Shown here in pieces: positions 49,954 through 59,100 of a DNA stretch of 64,000 bases. The stretch is taken from positions 20,651-84,650 of the forward strand of contig NZ_VYRZ01000005.1 in NCBI RefSeq assembly GCF_008710705.1, given 5' to 3'. The notes beneath the pieces were generated by a model. That model was not told where the DNA came from and made no database searches. It saw only the letters and a list, made by a program, of their open reading frames with translations. Position 1 is the first letter of the stretch; each line of letters starts with the position of its first letter. The stretch comes from Microbacterium radiodurans (GTDB lineage: Bacteria; Actinomycetota; Actinomycetes; Actinomycetales; Microbacteriaceae). The position numbers and the translations under genes were made by a program.

Positions 49954-51794
49954 ACCGCCGGCTGATCGTCCCCGCCGTCGCCGTCGGCGCGCTGCTGACC
50001 TGCGGTGTCGCCGCCCCCGCGGCCGCGGCGCCCGCCGTGGCCGCGCCCACCGTCGGCGCCGCGTTCCTCGCGCCCTACTACGCCGAGCTCGACCTCACCG
50101 GCGACGACAGGGTCACCACGGACGACCTCGCCGTCGTCGCGGCGTTCATCGGCAGCACGAGCACCGATGCCGACTGGGCGGAGGCGGCGGCGTACGACCT
50201 CGACGGGGACGGCGCGATCACGGCATCCGACATCGCCCTCGTCTCCGAGCGCGCCATCTACGACGACGGCCCGTTCGAGATCGTCGAGGCCGACGTCGTG
50301 TCGATGCAGGCCGCGATGAACGCCGGGGTCGTCACCTCGGTCGAGCTCACCCAGCAGTATCTCGACCGCATCGCCGCCTACGACCGCGCGGTGATCGAGC
50401 CCGGTGGACGGGCGCTCAACTCGATCATCACGACCGGCGACGCCGCCGCCCTCGCCGCCGCAGCCTCAGCCGACAGCGTTCGCGCCGAGAAAGGCTTGAC
50501 CAGCATGCTGCTCGGTGTGCCGATCGCGGTGAAGGACAACTACAACACCGTCGACATGCCCACCACGGCCGGCTGCGGCTGCTGGAACGACAACCGCACC
50601 GCCACGGACGCGCACATGGTCGAGGGCCTTCGCGCCGACGGCGCGGTCATCCTCGCCAAGGCGAGCATGGACGAGTTCGCGATCAACCTGTCGTCGCAGT
50701 GGTCGGCCTACCAACCGGCCGGCACCGCTCTCACCGTCTCGAGCCCCTACGCGACGAACCGCAGCTCCGGCGGATCGTCGGGAGGGACGGGCGCCGCCAT
50801 TGCGAGCAACCTCGCCGCGATCGGGTTCGGCACCGACACGGGCGGCTCGATCCGCATCCCGTCGACCTACAACCAGCTCGTCGGCGTGCGTCCGACGGTG
50901 GGACTCGCGAGCCGCGACGGCATCGTTCCGCTCGCGCTCTCGCAGGACACCGGCGGCCCGATGGCGCGCTCGGTCACCGACGCGGCGGTCGCTCTCGACG
51001 CTGTCGTGGGCGCCGATTCGGCGGATCCCGTGACCGCCCGCCAGGAGGGGCTCGTGCCCGCCAGCTACACCGCTTCGCTCGACGCCGACGCCCTCCGCGG
51101 CGCGCGCATCGCCGTGATCACGGGACTGCCGGCGTCGCAGAACATGGTCGGCGGCAACGCTACGACGCAGCGCCTGTTCACCGCTGCACGCGAGACGCTC
51201 GAGGCCCAGGGCGCCGAGGTCGTCGAGCTCGCGGCGCCCGACGGATTCAGCGGCATCCTGAGCGAGGGAAGCGGCAGCGCCGTCGAGTTCGGGTACGACC
51301 TGCAGGGCTACATCGACGGCTACCTGAACCCGGCGGTCACCGCCCGGAGCCTCGCGGCCATCGCGCAGTCGCCGAACATCGCGCCGAACCGCGGCGCGTC
51401 GACGTACGGGCCGCGCTCGACCGTCACCCCGCAGCAGTACGAGGACTGGGCGGGACCGGCGGGATCGCACACGCTGCAACTCGCCCGCGGAAAGCAGATC
51501 GTCACGGAGTTCCTCGAGGCGAACGACATCGACGCCATCATCTATCCCAGCGGGACGCCCTACGGCACGGTCGGCAGCAACATGCGGTTGAGCCCGAACA
51601 CGGGCCTTCCGGCCGTGACGGTGCCGATGGGCCAGGCGAGCGCGACCGAGCAGATCCCCGGTGCCGGCGTGAACCTCGAGTTCCTGGGACGCGATTTCGC
51701 CGAGGGAACCCTGCTGGGTCTGGCGTTCTCGTTCGAGCAGGCGACCGGCGCACGGACGACGCCGGCGCTGTACGGCCCGCTCCCGGCGGGCTGA
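49950..51794 (+). CDS. Secreted amidase with an N-terminal dockerin domain
   Basis: The 614-residue product has a signal peptide (1-32), then a dockerin type I with two calcium loops: DLTGDDRVTTDDL (48-60) and DLDGDGAITASDI (83-95). An amidase-signature enzyme follows (about 115-610). Its Ser-cisSer-Lys triad is Lys195 (IAVKDN), Ser276/277 (SSGGSSGGTGAA) and Ser300 (GTDTGGSIR). The amidase family hydrolyses amides or esters. The dockerin is at the N-terminus rather than the usual C-terminus. It overlaps the anchored cohesin gene by 4 bp, so the enzyme is probably held on the wall. Confidence 0.88.
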   Translation: MNRRLIVPAVAVGALLTCGVAAPAAAAPAVAAPTVGAAFLAPYYAELDLTGDDRVTTDDLAVVAAFIGSTSTDADWAEAAAYDLDGDGAITASDIALVSERAIYDDGPFEIVEADVVSMQAAMNAGVVTSVELTQQYLDRIAAYDRAVIEPGGRALNSIITTGDAAALAAAASADSVRAEKGLTSMLLGVPIAVKDNYNTVDMPTTAGCGCWNDNRTATDAHMVEGLRADGAVILAKASMDEFAINLSSQWSAYQPAGTALTVSSPYATNRSSGGSSGGTGAAIASNLAAIGFGTDTGGSIRIPSTYNQLVGVRPTVGLASRDGIVPLALSQDTGGPMARSVTDAAVALDAVVGADSADPVTARQEGLVPASYTASLDADALRGARIAVITGLPASQNMVGGNATTQRLFTAARETLEAQGAEVVELAAPDGFSGILSEGSGSAVEFGYDLQGYIDGYLNPAVTARSLAAIAQSPNIAPNRGASTYGPRSTVTPQQYEDWAGPAGSHTLQLARGKQIVTEFLEANDIDAIIYPSGTPYGTVGSNMRLSPNTGLPAVTVPMGQASATEQIPGAGVNLEFLGRDFAEGTLLGLAFSFEQATGARTTPALYGPLPAG

Positions 51795-51800
51795 GCGGTC

Positions 51801-51838
51801 CCGTGACGCGGGTGTTCGCGCACACCCGCGTCACGGGC
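51801..51838. terminator. Hairpin, left flank of the ArsR module
   Basis: CCCGTGACGCGGGTGT (51801-51816) pairs perfectly with ACACCCGCGTCACGGG (51823-51838) around a 6-nt loop, 6 bp after the amidase stop. Nearly the same sequence recurs at 52407-52454. Confidence 0.75.
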
Positions 51839-51871
51839 ACCCCGTCGATGCACACCTGCTTATATGTGTCT

Positions 51872-52153
51872 ATGGACGACAACCTGGAACCGGTCGCCGA
51901 GCTGTTCAAGGCGCTCTCGTCACCGTCGCGCCTGCGCTTGCTCCGACTGCTCGCGGACGGATCGGAGACGGTCGGTCACCTCGCGACGGCGAGCGGCCTG
52001 TCGCAGCCGCTCGTCTCGCAGCACCTCAGGACCCTCCGCTCCGCGGGCCTCGTCTCGGTGGAGCGCGCCGGGCGCGAGGCACATTACGCGATCGCCGACG
52101 AGCACGTGTCGCACATCGTCGACGACGCGGTCAAGCACGCACTCGAGACGTAA
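51872..52153 (+). CDS. ArsR/SmtB-type metal-responsive repressor
   Basis: The 93-residue product has the ArsR winged helix: AELFKALSSPSRLRLLRLL, GHLATASGLSQPLVSQHLRTL, VSVERAGREAHYAIAD. The C-terminal helix has HVSHIVDDAVKHALE with histidines in alpha5 positions of zinc or nickel sensors (SmtB-like). ATG 51872 lies 5 nt after TATATG (51861-51866), so a leaderless transcript is likely. It probably controls the His-rich gene downstream. Confidence 0.88.
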   Translation: MDDNLEPVAELFKALSSPSRLRLLRLLADGSETVGHLATASGLSQPLVSQHLRTLRSAGLVSVERAGREAHYAIADEHVSHIVDDAVKHALET

Positions 52154-52154
52154 C

Positions 52155-52237
52155 GACAATCCCTCTCAATTATCTGCATATATTGCGATGTACTTATGAA
52201 TATGGTGTCCTGAAACCTCCGCATACGAGGAGGAACC
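52155..52237. promoter_or_regulatory. AT-rich control region before the His-rich gene
   Basis: The stretch is unusually AT-rich for this genome. CATAT (52179-52183) and ATATG (52200-52204) flank a possible operator, and ATATT faces AATAT inside it. The -10 may be TATGAAT. GAGGAGGAA precedes ATG 52238. Confidence 0.45.
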
Positions 52238-52393
52238 ATGAGCACGACCGAGACCCACGCCGAACACACCGTCGACGAGCACGCGCACGGCGCAGACTGC
52301 GGTCACGAGAGCGTCCACCACGACGACCACGTCGACTACCTGCACGACGGTCACCGTCACGCCGAGCACGGCGACCACTACGACGAGCACTGA
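52238..52393 (+). CDS. 51-residue His-rich metal-binding protein
   Basis: The product is MSTTETHAEHTVDEHAHGAD followed by a Cys-Gly-His and runs such as HHDDH and HDGHRHAEHGDH. It contains 15 histidines and one cysteine with many acidic residues. No signal peptide is present. Such small proteins buffer zinc or nickel. It is behind an ArsR/SmtB-type gene with a strong ribosome-binding site and an AT-rich operator-like gap. It was too short for automatic ORF finding. Confidence 0.82.
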   Translation: MSTTETHAEHTVDEHAHGADCGHESVHHDDHVDYLHDGHRHAEHGDHYDEH

Positions 52394-52406
52394 CGCCTCG
52401 CACGGG

Positions 52407-52454
52407 CTTCCCGTGACGCGGGCGACTGCTCGTTTACACCCGCGTCACGGGAAG
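52407..52454. terminator. Hairpin, right flank of the ArsR module
   Basis: CTTCCCGTGACGCGGG (52407-52422) pairs perfectly with CCCGCGTCACGGGAAG (52439-52454) across a 16-nt loop. It begins 13 bp after the His-rich stop. Confidence 0.75.
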
Positions 52455-52503
52455 TTGGTATGAAGGGGTGTCGGTCCCGTCGGGTCCGCGGGAAGAGAGC
52501 ACC

Positions 52504-53814
52504 ATGCGTTTGTCGGTCATCGGTTGCGGTTACCTCGGAGCGGTTCACGCCGCGGCGATGGCATCGATCGGTCACGAGGTCGTCGGGATCGACGTCGACG
52601 AGAACAAGATCGCCTCGCTCTCCCGCGGGGAGGCGCCGTTCTTCGAGCCCGGCCTGCAGGAGATCCTGAGCGAGGGCCTCGCGTCGGGGAATCTCACGTT
52701 CACCACCGACATGTCCGCCGCCCGCGGCGCGAAGGTCCACTTCGTCGGCGTCGGCACCCCGCAGCAGAAAGACGGATACGCCGCGGACCTGACATACGTC
52801 AACGCCGCCGTCGACGCCCTCATCCCCCACCTCGCCGAAGGCGACATCGTCGCCGGCAAATCCACCGTCCCCGTCGGCACCGCCCAGACCCTCGCCGCCC
52901 GCGTCGACCCGACCGGGGCGACGCTGGTGTGGAACCCCGAGTTCCTCCGCGAGGGCTTCGCCGTCAAAGACACCGTCGACCCCGACCGTCTCGTCGCCGG
53001 CGTTCCCACCGGTGAGCCCGGAGAACGCGCCGCCGACATCCTCCGGCAGGTCTACCACCCGTCCGTGACCAAGGGCACCCCCTTCATCGTCACCGACCTC
53101 GCCACCGCCGAACTCGTCAAAGTCGCCGCCAACGCGTTCCTGGCCACCAAGATCAGCTTCATCAACGCGATGGCAGAGATCGCCGAAGTCACCGGCGCCG
53201 ACGTCACCACCCTCGCCGACGCGATCGGCCACGACGCCCGCATCGGCCGCCGCTTCCTCGGCGCCGGCATCGGCTTCGGCGGCGGCTGCCTCCCCAAAGA
53301 CATCCGCGCGTTCTCCGCCCGCGCCGAAGAACTCGGCCGCGGCGAATCCGTCGCGTTCCTCCGCGAGATCGACGCGATCAACATGCGCCGCCGCGACCGC
53401 GCCGTCGACCTCACCGTCGCAGCCCTCGGCGGCTCCGTCTTCAAGAAGAACATCACCGTCCTCGGCGCCGCCTTCAAACCCCACAGCGACGACACCCGCG
53501 ACTCCCCCGCCCTCGACGTCGCCGTCCGCCTCCACGGCCTCGGCGCCTGGGTCACCGTCACCGACCCCGAAGCCATCGACAACGCCCGCCGCATCCACCC
53601 CCAACTGAACTACGTCCACGACCGCGACGAAGCCCTCCGCGCCGCCGACGCCATCATCGTCGTCACCGAATGGGACCAATACCGCCGCGAACTCCACCCC
53701 GAACACGCCGCCACCCTCACCACCGGCCGCATCGTCATCGACGGCCGCAACTGCCTCGACGCCACCGCCTGGCGCAACGCCGGCTGGGACTACCACGGCA
53801 TGGGACGCCCCTGA
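52504..53814 (+). CDS. UDP-glucose/GDP-mannose dehydrogenase family protein
   Basis: The 436-residue enzyme oxidises the C6 hydroxyl of a nucleotide sugar to a uronic acid with NAD. Present are the N-terminal Rossmann motif (VIGCGYLGAVHA), VWNPEFLREGFAVKDTVDPDRLV, the catalytic cysteine in GFGGGCLPKDIRAF (Cys262) and the central ATAELVKVAANAFLATKISF. UDP-glucose is the most likely substrate. Codon use changes after about 52760, with more A-ending GAA/AAA/CAA codons. GGAAGAGAGC lies before ATG 52504. Confidence 0.92.
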   Translation: MRLSVIGCGYLGAVHAAAMASIGHEVVGIDVDENKIASLSRGEAPFFEPGLQEILSEGLASGNLTFTTDMSAARGAKVHFVGVGTPQQKDGYAADLTYVNAAVDALIPHLAEGDIVAGKSTVPVGTAQTLAARVDPTGATLVWNPEFLREGFAVKDTVDPDRLVAGVPTGEPGERAADILRQVYHPSVTKGTPFIVTDLATAELVKVAANAFLATKISFINAMAEIAEVTGADVTTLADAIGHDARIGRRFLGAGIGFGGGCLPKDIRAFSARAEELGRGESVAFLREIDAINMRRRDRAVDLTVAALGGSVFKKNITVLGAAFKPHSDDTRDSPALDVAVRLHGLGAWVTVTDPEAIDNARRIHPQLNYVHDRDEALRAADAIIVVTEWDQYRRELHPEHAATLTTGRIVIDGRNCLDATAWRNAGWDYHGMGRP

Positions 53815-53821
53815 CACAGCC

Positions 53822-53838
53822 CCCGAACCCTGTTCGGG
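53822..53838. terminator. Small hairpin after the dehydrogenase gene
   Basis: CCCGAAC (53822-53828) and GTTCGGG (53832-53838) pair with a 3-nt loop. It starts 7 bp after the stop. Confidence 0.5.
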
Positions 53839-53916
53839 AATGTTCGGAAACGGCGTTCCCGGCCACCGCGGCGCTTCGACCCGCTTGAATCGGGACACCC
53901 GAATCCTGGAGCGTCC

Positions 53917-54945
53917 GTGGTGGAAGAACCTCAAGAGTCCGGCGCGCTCGCGCGCGTCAAGCCCGCCGTGTGGGTGGTCGCGGGGGTTCTCGCGACCGTG
54001 ATCGGCGCGGCGAGCGTCGTCGTTCCCTGGATCGCGTCGTCGTCGCAGCGCACGACCGCCGCCGATTCCCTCGTCGTCGATCCGCCGGCCGCCGAGCCGA
54101 CCGGCCTGCCGTCGTCGCAGCCCCTCGCCGCAGCCCCCGAGGCCCTCATCGGCCTCGAGGCGGCGAGCGCCGACCAGTCGTTCCCGACCGATGCCCACAG
54201 CCAGCAGAGCTTCGCGATTCCCGCGGACGCACCCTGGCAGAGCTTCCCCGATGACGGCCCGCAGTCGGGCGAGGCCGGCATGTTCGGCTGCAGCCAGGCG
54301 CAGATGGACTGGCTCGGCCAGCACGATGTGGTCGCGGACGACGTCGCGGGCCTCCTCGACCTGACGAACTCCGCCACGACCGGTGGTGCGCTGTCGATCC
54401 GCTCGGTCCGCGCCGAAGGCGCGTTCGCGCCGCAGGACCCGGCGCGCATCGTCGTCGAATGCGAAGGGTTCGGTTCCGGCGCCGGCGACGACTACACCGT
54501 GATCCAGGTGATGCTCGGCAGCGATGCGCCCGCGACGGTGATCGCGAGCTCGGTGCTGCCGGTCGGCACGATCTTCGTGCGCGACCTCGCCCCGGGCGAG
54601 ATCGGACAGGTCATCCTGAGCCTGTCGACCACCGACCCGACCCAGGACTTCACGGGCCGCATCGTCGCCGACGTCGTCGCCGGAGAAGACGAGGCGACCG
54701 TGACATTGGGCGAGGGGATGCTGTGGCGTTCCGCGTCGGCGATCCGCTCCGGCATGATCATCGTCGGCGGCCAGGACGGTGTCATCCGCTGCGCCGGCAT
54801 CGACGTCGATCCGTCGGCGCCCCTGTTCGAGGACAGCGGCTGGGGTCCGTCGTCGACGATGCGAACCCCCTGGGGTGCCGATGCGCCGGCGTGCGCGCCG
54901 ACCGACATCGCCGGCTGGGTGCGGGAGCTGCCGCGTGCCTACTGA
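53917..54945 (+). CDS. Membrane-anchored envelope protein, paralogue 1
   Basis: The 342-residue product has one N-terminal membrane helix (AVWVVAGVLATVIGAASVVVPWIA) and an extracellular part. It carries FGCSQAQMDWLGQHDVVADDVAGLLDLTNSATTGGAL, VVECEGFG, and later FVRDLAPGEIGQVILSLSTT. The same pattern recurs in the next protein (CTAERQEWLAARA, LFDLRNTATSGPM, LAPGETGLVVLRI). Family unknown; a tandem duplication. GTG 53917 follows CTGGAG. Confidence 0.7.
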   Translation: MVEEPQESGALARVKPAVWVVAGVLATVIGAASVVVPWIASSSQRTTAADSLVVDPPAAEPTGLPSSQPLAAAPEALIGLEAASADQSFPTDAHSQQSFAIPADAPWQSFPDDGPQSGEAGMFGCSQAQMDWLGQHDVVADDVAGLLDLTNSATTGGALSIRSVRAEGAFAPQDPARIVVECEGFGSGAGDDYTVIQVMLGSDAPATVIASSVLPVGTIFVRDLAPGEIGQVILSLSTTDPTQDFTGRIVADVVAGEDEATVTLGEGMLWRSASAIRSGMIIVGGQDGVIRCAGIDVDPSAPLFEDSGWGPSSTMRTPWGADAPACAPTDIAGWVRELPRAY

Positions 54946-55738
54946 CGCCGCCCCGCGCAAGCGCTGGTCGCTGCTCGGTCGGGTCTGGGCCGGTTTCGGC
55001 GCTGCGGTCGGCGTCATCGGCGCGGTGACGGGGGTCATCGGCATCCTTCCGATCCTCACGGCGACCGAGTCCGGCGCGGACTCGCTCACCCTGACGGCGA
55101 CGCCCTACCCCGCCTCGGTGAGCGAGTGGGCCCTCCCTCTCGACGCCGATCGGTCGACGTACCCGAACGACCCCGACCCCGCCTGCACGGCCGAGCGACA
55201 GGAGTGGCTGGCGGCCCGTGCGCAGCCGATCCGTCGCACCGTCCTGTTCGATCTGCGCAACACGGCGACGAGCGGCCCGATGGTCGGCGTGACCGACGTG
55301 CGGATCGACGGCGAGCGTTTCCCGCACCGCTCCGAGGCGATCCTCGTCGTGTGCGACAGTGAGCCGAAGCCGCCCGTGCCGATGGCGGCCGCCCGGCTCG
55401 ACGCGAGCTCCACCGGGGGTGTCGCCGTGTTCTCCGCCGAGAACTACGGCATCCAGCAGGCGGGCCTTCCCGACATGCCCGTGACGTGGAACCTCGCTCC
55501 GGGCGAGACGGGACTCGTCGTCCTGCGCATCGGCTCGTCGGTGGCCTACGAGGGAACCCTCACCGCATCGGTCGTCGAGAGCGGCCGATCCGCGCCGGTC
55601 ACCATCTCGGTCGGCGAAGCCGAGCGCCTGTCGGCACCCGCACTGCGGGCCGAGGGCGAGGTATACCTCCGCGCGGGGTCGGAGCTGGTCTGCGTCGACG
55701 AGCGCGTGGCACCCGGCGAGGACTCCGGCTGCCCGTGA
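54935..55738 (+). CDS. Membrane-anchored envelope protein, paralogue 2
   Basis: The 267-residue product has an N-terminal membrane helix (AGFGAAVGVIGAVTGVIGIL) and an extracellular domain aligning with that of the upstream protein. Starting at GTG 54935 it overlaps the upstream gene by 11 bp. Paired cysteines (ACTAER, VVCDSE, LVCVDE) suggest disulphides outside. Function unknown. Confidence 0.7.
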   Translation: MPTDAAPRKRWSLLGRVWAGFGAAVGVIGAVTGVIGILPILTATESGADSLTLTATPYPASVSEWALPLDADRSTYPNDPDPACTAERQEWLAARAQPIRRTVLFDLRNTATSGPMVGVTDVRIDGERFPHRSEAILVVCDSEPKPPVPMAAARLDASSTGGVAVFSAENYGIQQAGLPDMPVTWNLAPGETGLVVLRIGSSVAYEGTLTASVVESGRSAPVTISVGEAERLSAPALRAEGEVYLRAGSELVCVDERVAPGEDSGCP

Positions 55739-55821
55739 GCGTACGCCCGGCGCATGATCGCACGAACAGGACGACGAGGCGAACCCTTTCGCGGCAGTGA
55801 CCCTCGACCGAGGATGTCCGC

Positions 55822-56037
55822 ATGGACAAGCCTGTGAAAGAGTTCGACGCCGCCGAGCTGACCGAGGAGGTCGCAGGTCGCGTTCAGCAGCGCATGCCGG
55901 ATGTCGACAGCGACCTCATCCGTCGCGAGGCCGCCATCTCGGTGGAGAGCCACGCAGACGCGCATGTCGTCGACTTCGTCGGCATCATCGCCGAGCGCGA
56001 GACCCGTGAGCGTCTGAACGGCATCGCCGAGGAGTGA
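55822..56037 (+). CDS. Small three-helix-bundle protein
   Basis: The 71-residue acidic product has three predicted helices (AAELTEEVAGRVQQRMPD; LIRREAAISVESHADAHV; IIAERETRERLNGIAEE). The pattern matches small actinobacterial proteins annotated as three-helix-bundle dimerisation domains. A hairpin terminator follows. Confidence 0.7.
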   Translation: MDKPVKEFDAAELTEEVAGRVQQRMPDVDSDLIRREAAISVESHADAHVVDFVGIIAERETRERLNGIAEE

Positions 56038-56062
56038 CCCCGATCCGACCGAAGAAAGACGC

Positions 56063-56103
56063 CCGCCCGCCGGTCGCACGGGGGAGCATGCGACGGCGGG
56101 CGG
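56063..56103. terminator. Hairpin between convergent genes
   Basis: CCGCCCGCCGGTCGCA (56063-56078) pairs with TGCGACGGCGGGCGG (56089-56103) with a single bulged G, around a 10-nt loop. It serves the three-helix gene and the giant gene. Confidence 0.65.
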
Positions 56104-56120
56104 ACGGGTTCGGGTGAGGC

Positions 56121-59100
56121 TCAGGGAACCCTGATCACCTCGATGGCCGAGACCTTCGGCTGGTCGACGGTGGCGCTGAAGGCGATGTTCAGCGTGCCGT
56201 CCGTCACCGCGATGGTGCGGGTCTCGGTGTAGGCGGTCATCGGCGCGACCTTGGAGTTCAGATCGAGGTTCACGACCTCGACCGGTCCTCCTTCGAGGTT
56301 CACCGAGAACACGCGCTTGCCGGTGCCTCCGGCGCCTCCGCCGGTGGCGCCGTGGTAGATCTCCGCGAAGTGCAGGATCACCTGGTAGTTGCCGGATGTC
56401 GGCACCGGGATGTTGTAGCTGAACGAGCCCTGCGCCGTGGTCGAGCTGCGCTCGCTCAGGTACAGCGCGTCGTTGTTCGTCCCGGCGATCTGCGTGACCT
56501 GCGTGTTGCTGTAGGTCTTGCCGCCCGAGAAGAACGCGTCGGCCTGCCAGGCGACTCCGCCGATCGTGAGTGCTCCACCGCCCGCATTGATGCGGATCGG
56601 AGCCATCACGATCGCCGACGTGTCGACTCCCGTCGACCCGCTGGCCGTGACGTTGCCCGTCGCGTCGACCGCCACGACCCGGTAGAAGGTCGTCGCAGCG
56701 GGCGCTGCCGTCGTGTCACGGAAGGCGAGGCCCGTCACGAGCCCGCCGCCGCTGACCACCGAGTAGGTGCCGCCGGCCGTGGCCGACCGCTCCACCCGGT
56801 ACCCGATGACGTCGGTCGCGCTCGATGCCGTCCAGGCGAGGTCGACACCCGTCGCGTTCGCCGTTCCGGTGGGAGCCCCCGCCGCGGCCGGAGCCGTCGC
56901 GTCGGGCGTCACCGGCAGCACGTTCGTCACGAGGTAGACGTTGTCCTGGTAGTCGCAGTTCGTCGCACCATTGCCGCAGCCGCCGGATGCGGTGGGGCCG
57001 CCGCCCGAGCTGACGTAGTCGTGGCCGAGGAACCAGGCGCCCGGGACGATCTTGCCCGCGGCATCCTTCACCGGCCAGGTCTTCACCGCCATGTAATCGG
57101 TGCGGCTGGTCAGCTTGCCGTTGACGCCGAGGGCGAAGTTCGCCGAGTTCGGCACCCCGTTGATCGCCGTGAGGGCCCCCGAGCCGGTCTTCGGCCAGAT
57201 CGCCTGCGCGTCGAGCCCGGTCATCGAGGCCGACAGATTGCCGACCGTGAAGGTCTCGGTGCCGCCCTGGCCGTGGAAGGCTGCGAGCTGCACGGCCTGC
57301 ACGGGCTTGGTGGTGTCCAGACGCTTCCACAGCGCCGAGCGGTACTCCTCGCCGTCGAGCGGCGCTCCCGGCAGCTCCGACCCGTTGCCGAGCCCCAGCG
57401 CCGCCGTCCCGGAGGTCGTCGTGCTGTTGAAGAGCTGGAAGATCTGCTCGAGCGACAGCTCGCTGCCTCCCTCGGGAGCGGTCATGTACCCGCCCCGCAG
57501 CTGCAGGGTCCGCGTCGCGGCGGTCGTGTCGCTCGAGGCGATGGTGACCGTGGCGGTGCGAACGCCCTTGCTGCCGGAGTTTGCGATGAACTTCACCGAG
57601 ATCGGCTGCGAGGCGCCGGGGGCGATGAGCAGCGGCAGGGTCGGCGGCGTCACGAGCTCGAACTGCCCGGCCTGGGCACCGCCGAGGCTCAGCGACGTGA
57701 TGCGCAGGTCCTTCGTGCCGGTGTTCGAGATGCTCACCGTCGCCGTGTCGTAGGTGCGGTACAGCAGCGCACCGTCGGCGTTCGTCGTGCCGCTGTTCAT
57801 GCGGTGCAGCACCACGACGTCGTCCGAGAGGCCCGCCAGCGGCGTCCCGTCTGCCTGACGCGGCAGCTGCGTGTTCGTCAGCTTCAGCGTGCCGCCGATG
57901 TTGAGCACCGTCAGCTCGACCGTCCGGGTCGTCGTGCGCCCGGCCGAGTCGGTCGCGACGAAGACGAGCACGTACTCGCCGGCGGTCGTCAGGCTGATCG
58001 GTGCGCCGTACGGGGTCGCCGCCCCGCCGTTGACCGAGTAGGTCAGCGACGAGATGGTCGATCCGGATGCCGCGACCGACGATGCCGTGACCGTCGCCTC
58101 GCCGCCCTCGTACTCGTTCTGCACGGGCGAGCCGTTGACGTTCACCACGATGCTCGGAGCCGTGAGGGCCGTGCCGGTGATGGTCACCCAGTTGAGCTTG
58201 GTGTTGACCCCCGTCGGGCTGAGCGAGAGCCGGCCGTCGGTGACGGTCACCTGCGCCGTGCCGGTCGTGAAGGGCGTCGCCGTCGTCGGCGTGAAGCCGC
58301 TGATCAGCGAGGTGCCCTCGGCGCTCAGTCCGTGCACCGAGTCGGTGAACTCGCCGTCGCCCACCGAGGCGGTGACGGTGTAGATGCCGTTCGCCAGGGC
58401 GCGCTCCCAGACGCCGGTCGTGCCGCCCTCGATCGCACCCCCGGTCGTGGTGGTCGCCTGCATCAGGATGAGGCCCTGGCGCGTCGGGTCGCCCGCGGGT
58501 GCGGTGCGCAGACGCGTCATGCTCGAGCGGTCGGTCGGAACGCCGCCGACGATCCAGCCCGCGCCGACCGCCGCGTTGTACGCGGCTCCGGTGTCAGCCG
58601 TCCAGCCCGCGGGCACCGGCGCGGTGGCCGGGCGGAAGCTGTACCGGGCGACGCTCGTCGGGTCGGTCGGCACGAGGCCGTCGCCCGTGATCGAGACCCA
58701 GTTCACCTTGGTGTTGGTGCCGCTGTTGCTGATCGTGATGCGGCCGTCGGTCACCGTCACGGTGCGCTTACCGGTCTGGAACGGGGTGGTGCCGGTGGGC
58801 ACGAACCCGTTGATGATCGGCTGGCCCTCGACGAGCACACCGTGCGTCGAGTCGACGTAGTTGGCGTCGCCGACCGAGACCCCGACCTCGTAGGTGCCGT
58901 TGGGCACCGCGTACTCCCAGCTGCCGCTCGTGTACGTCGGCTGCGTCGAGTTGTCGAGGAACGAGTAGGTCTTCAGCCGCTCGTCGGTCGGGTAGGCGAT
59001 GCCGGCCACGGGGGCCGTGCGGTAACGGGTCGCCACGGTGCGATCGACCGGCTGACCGGTGGCCGCGTCGATCCAGCCGTAGCCGCGCTGCGCCGAGAAG

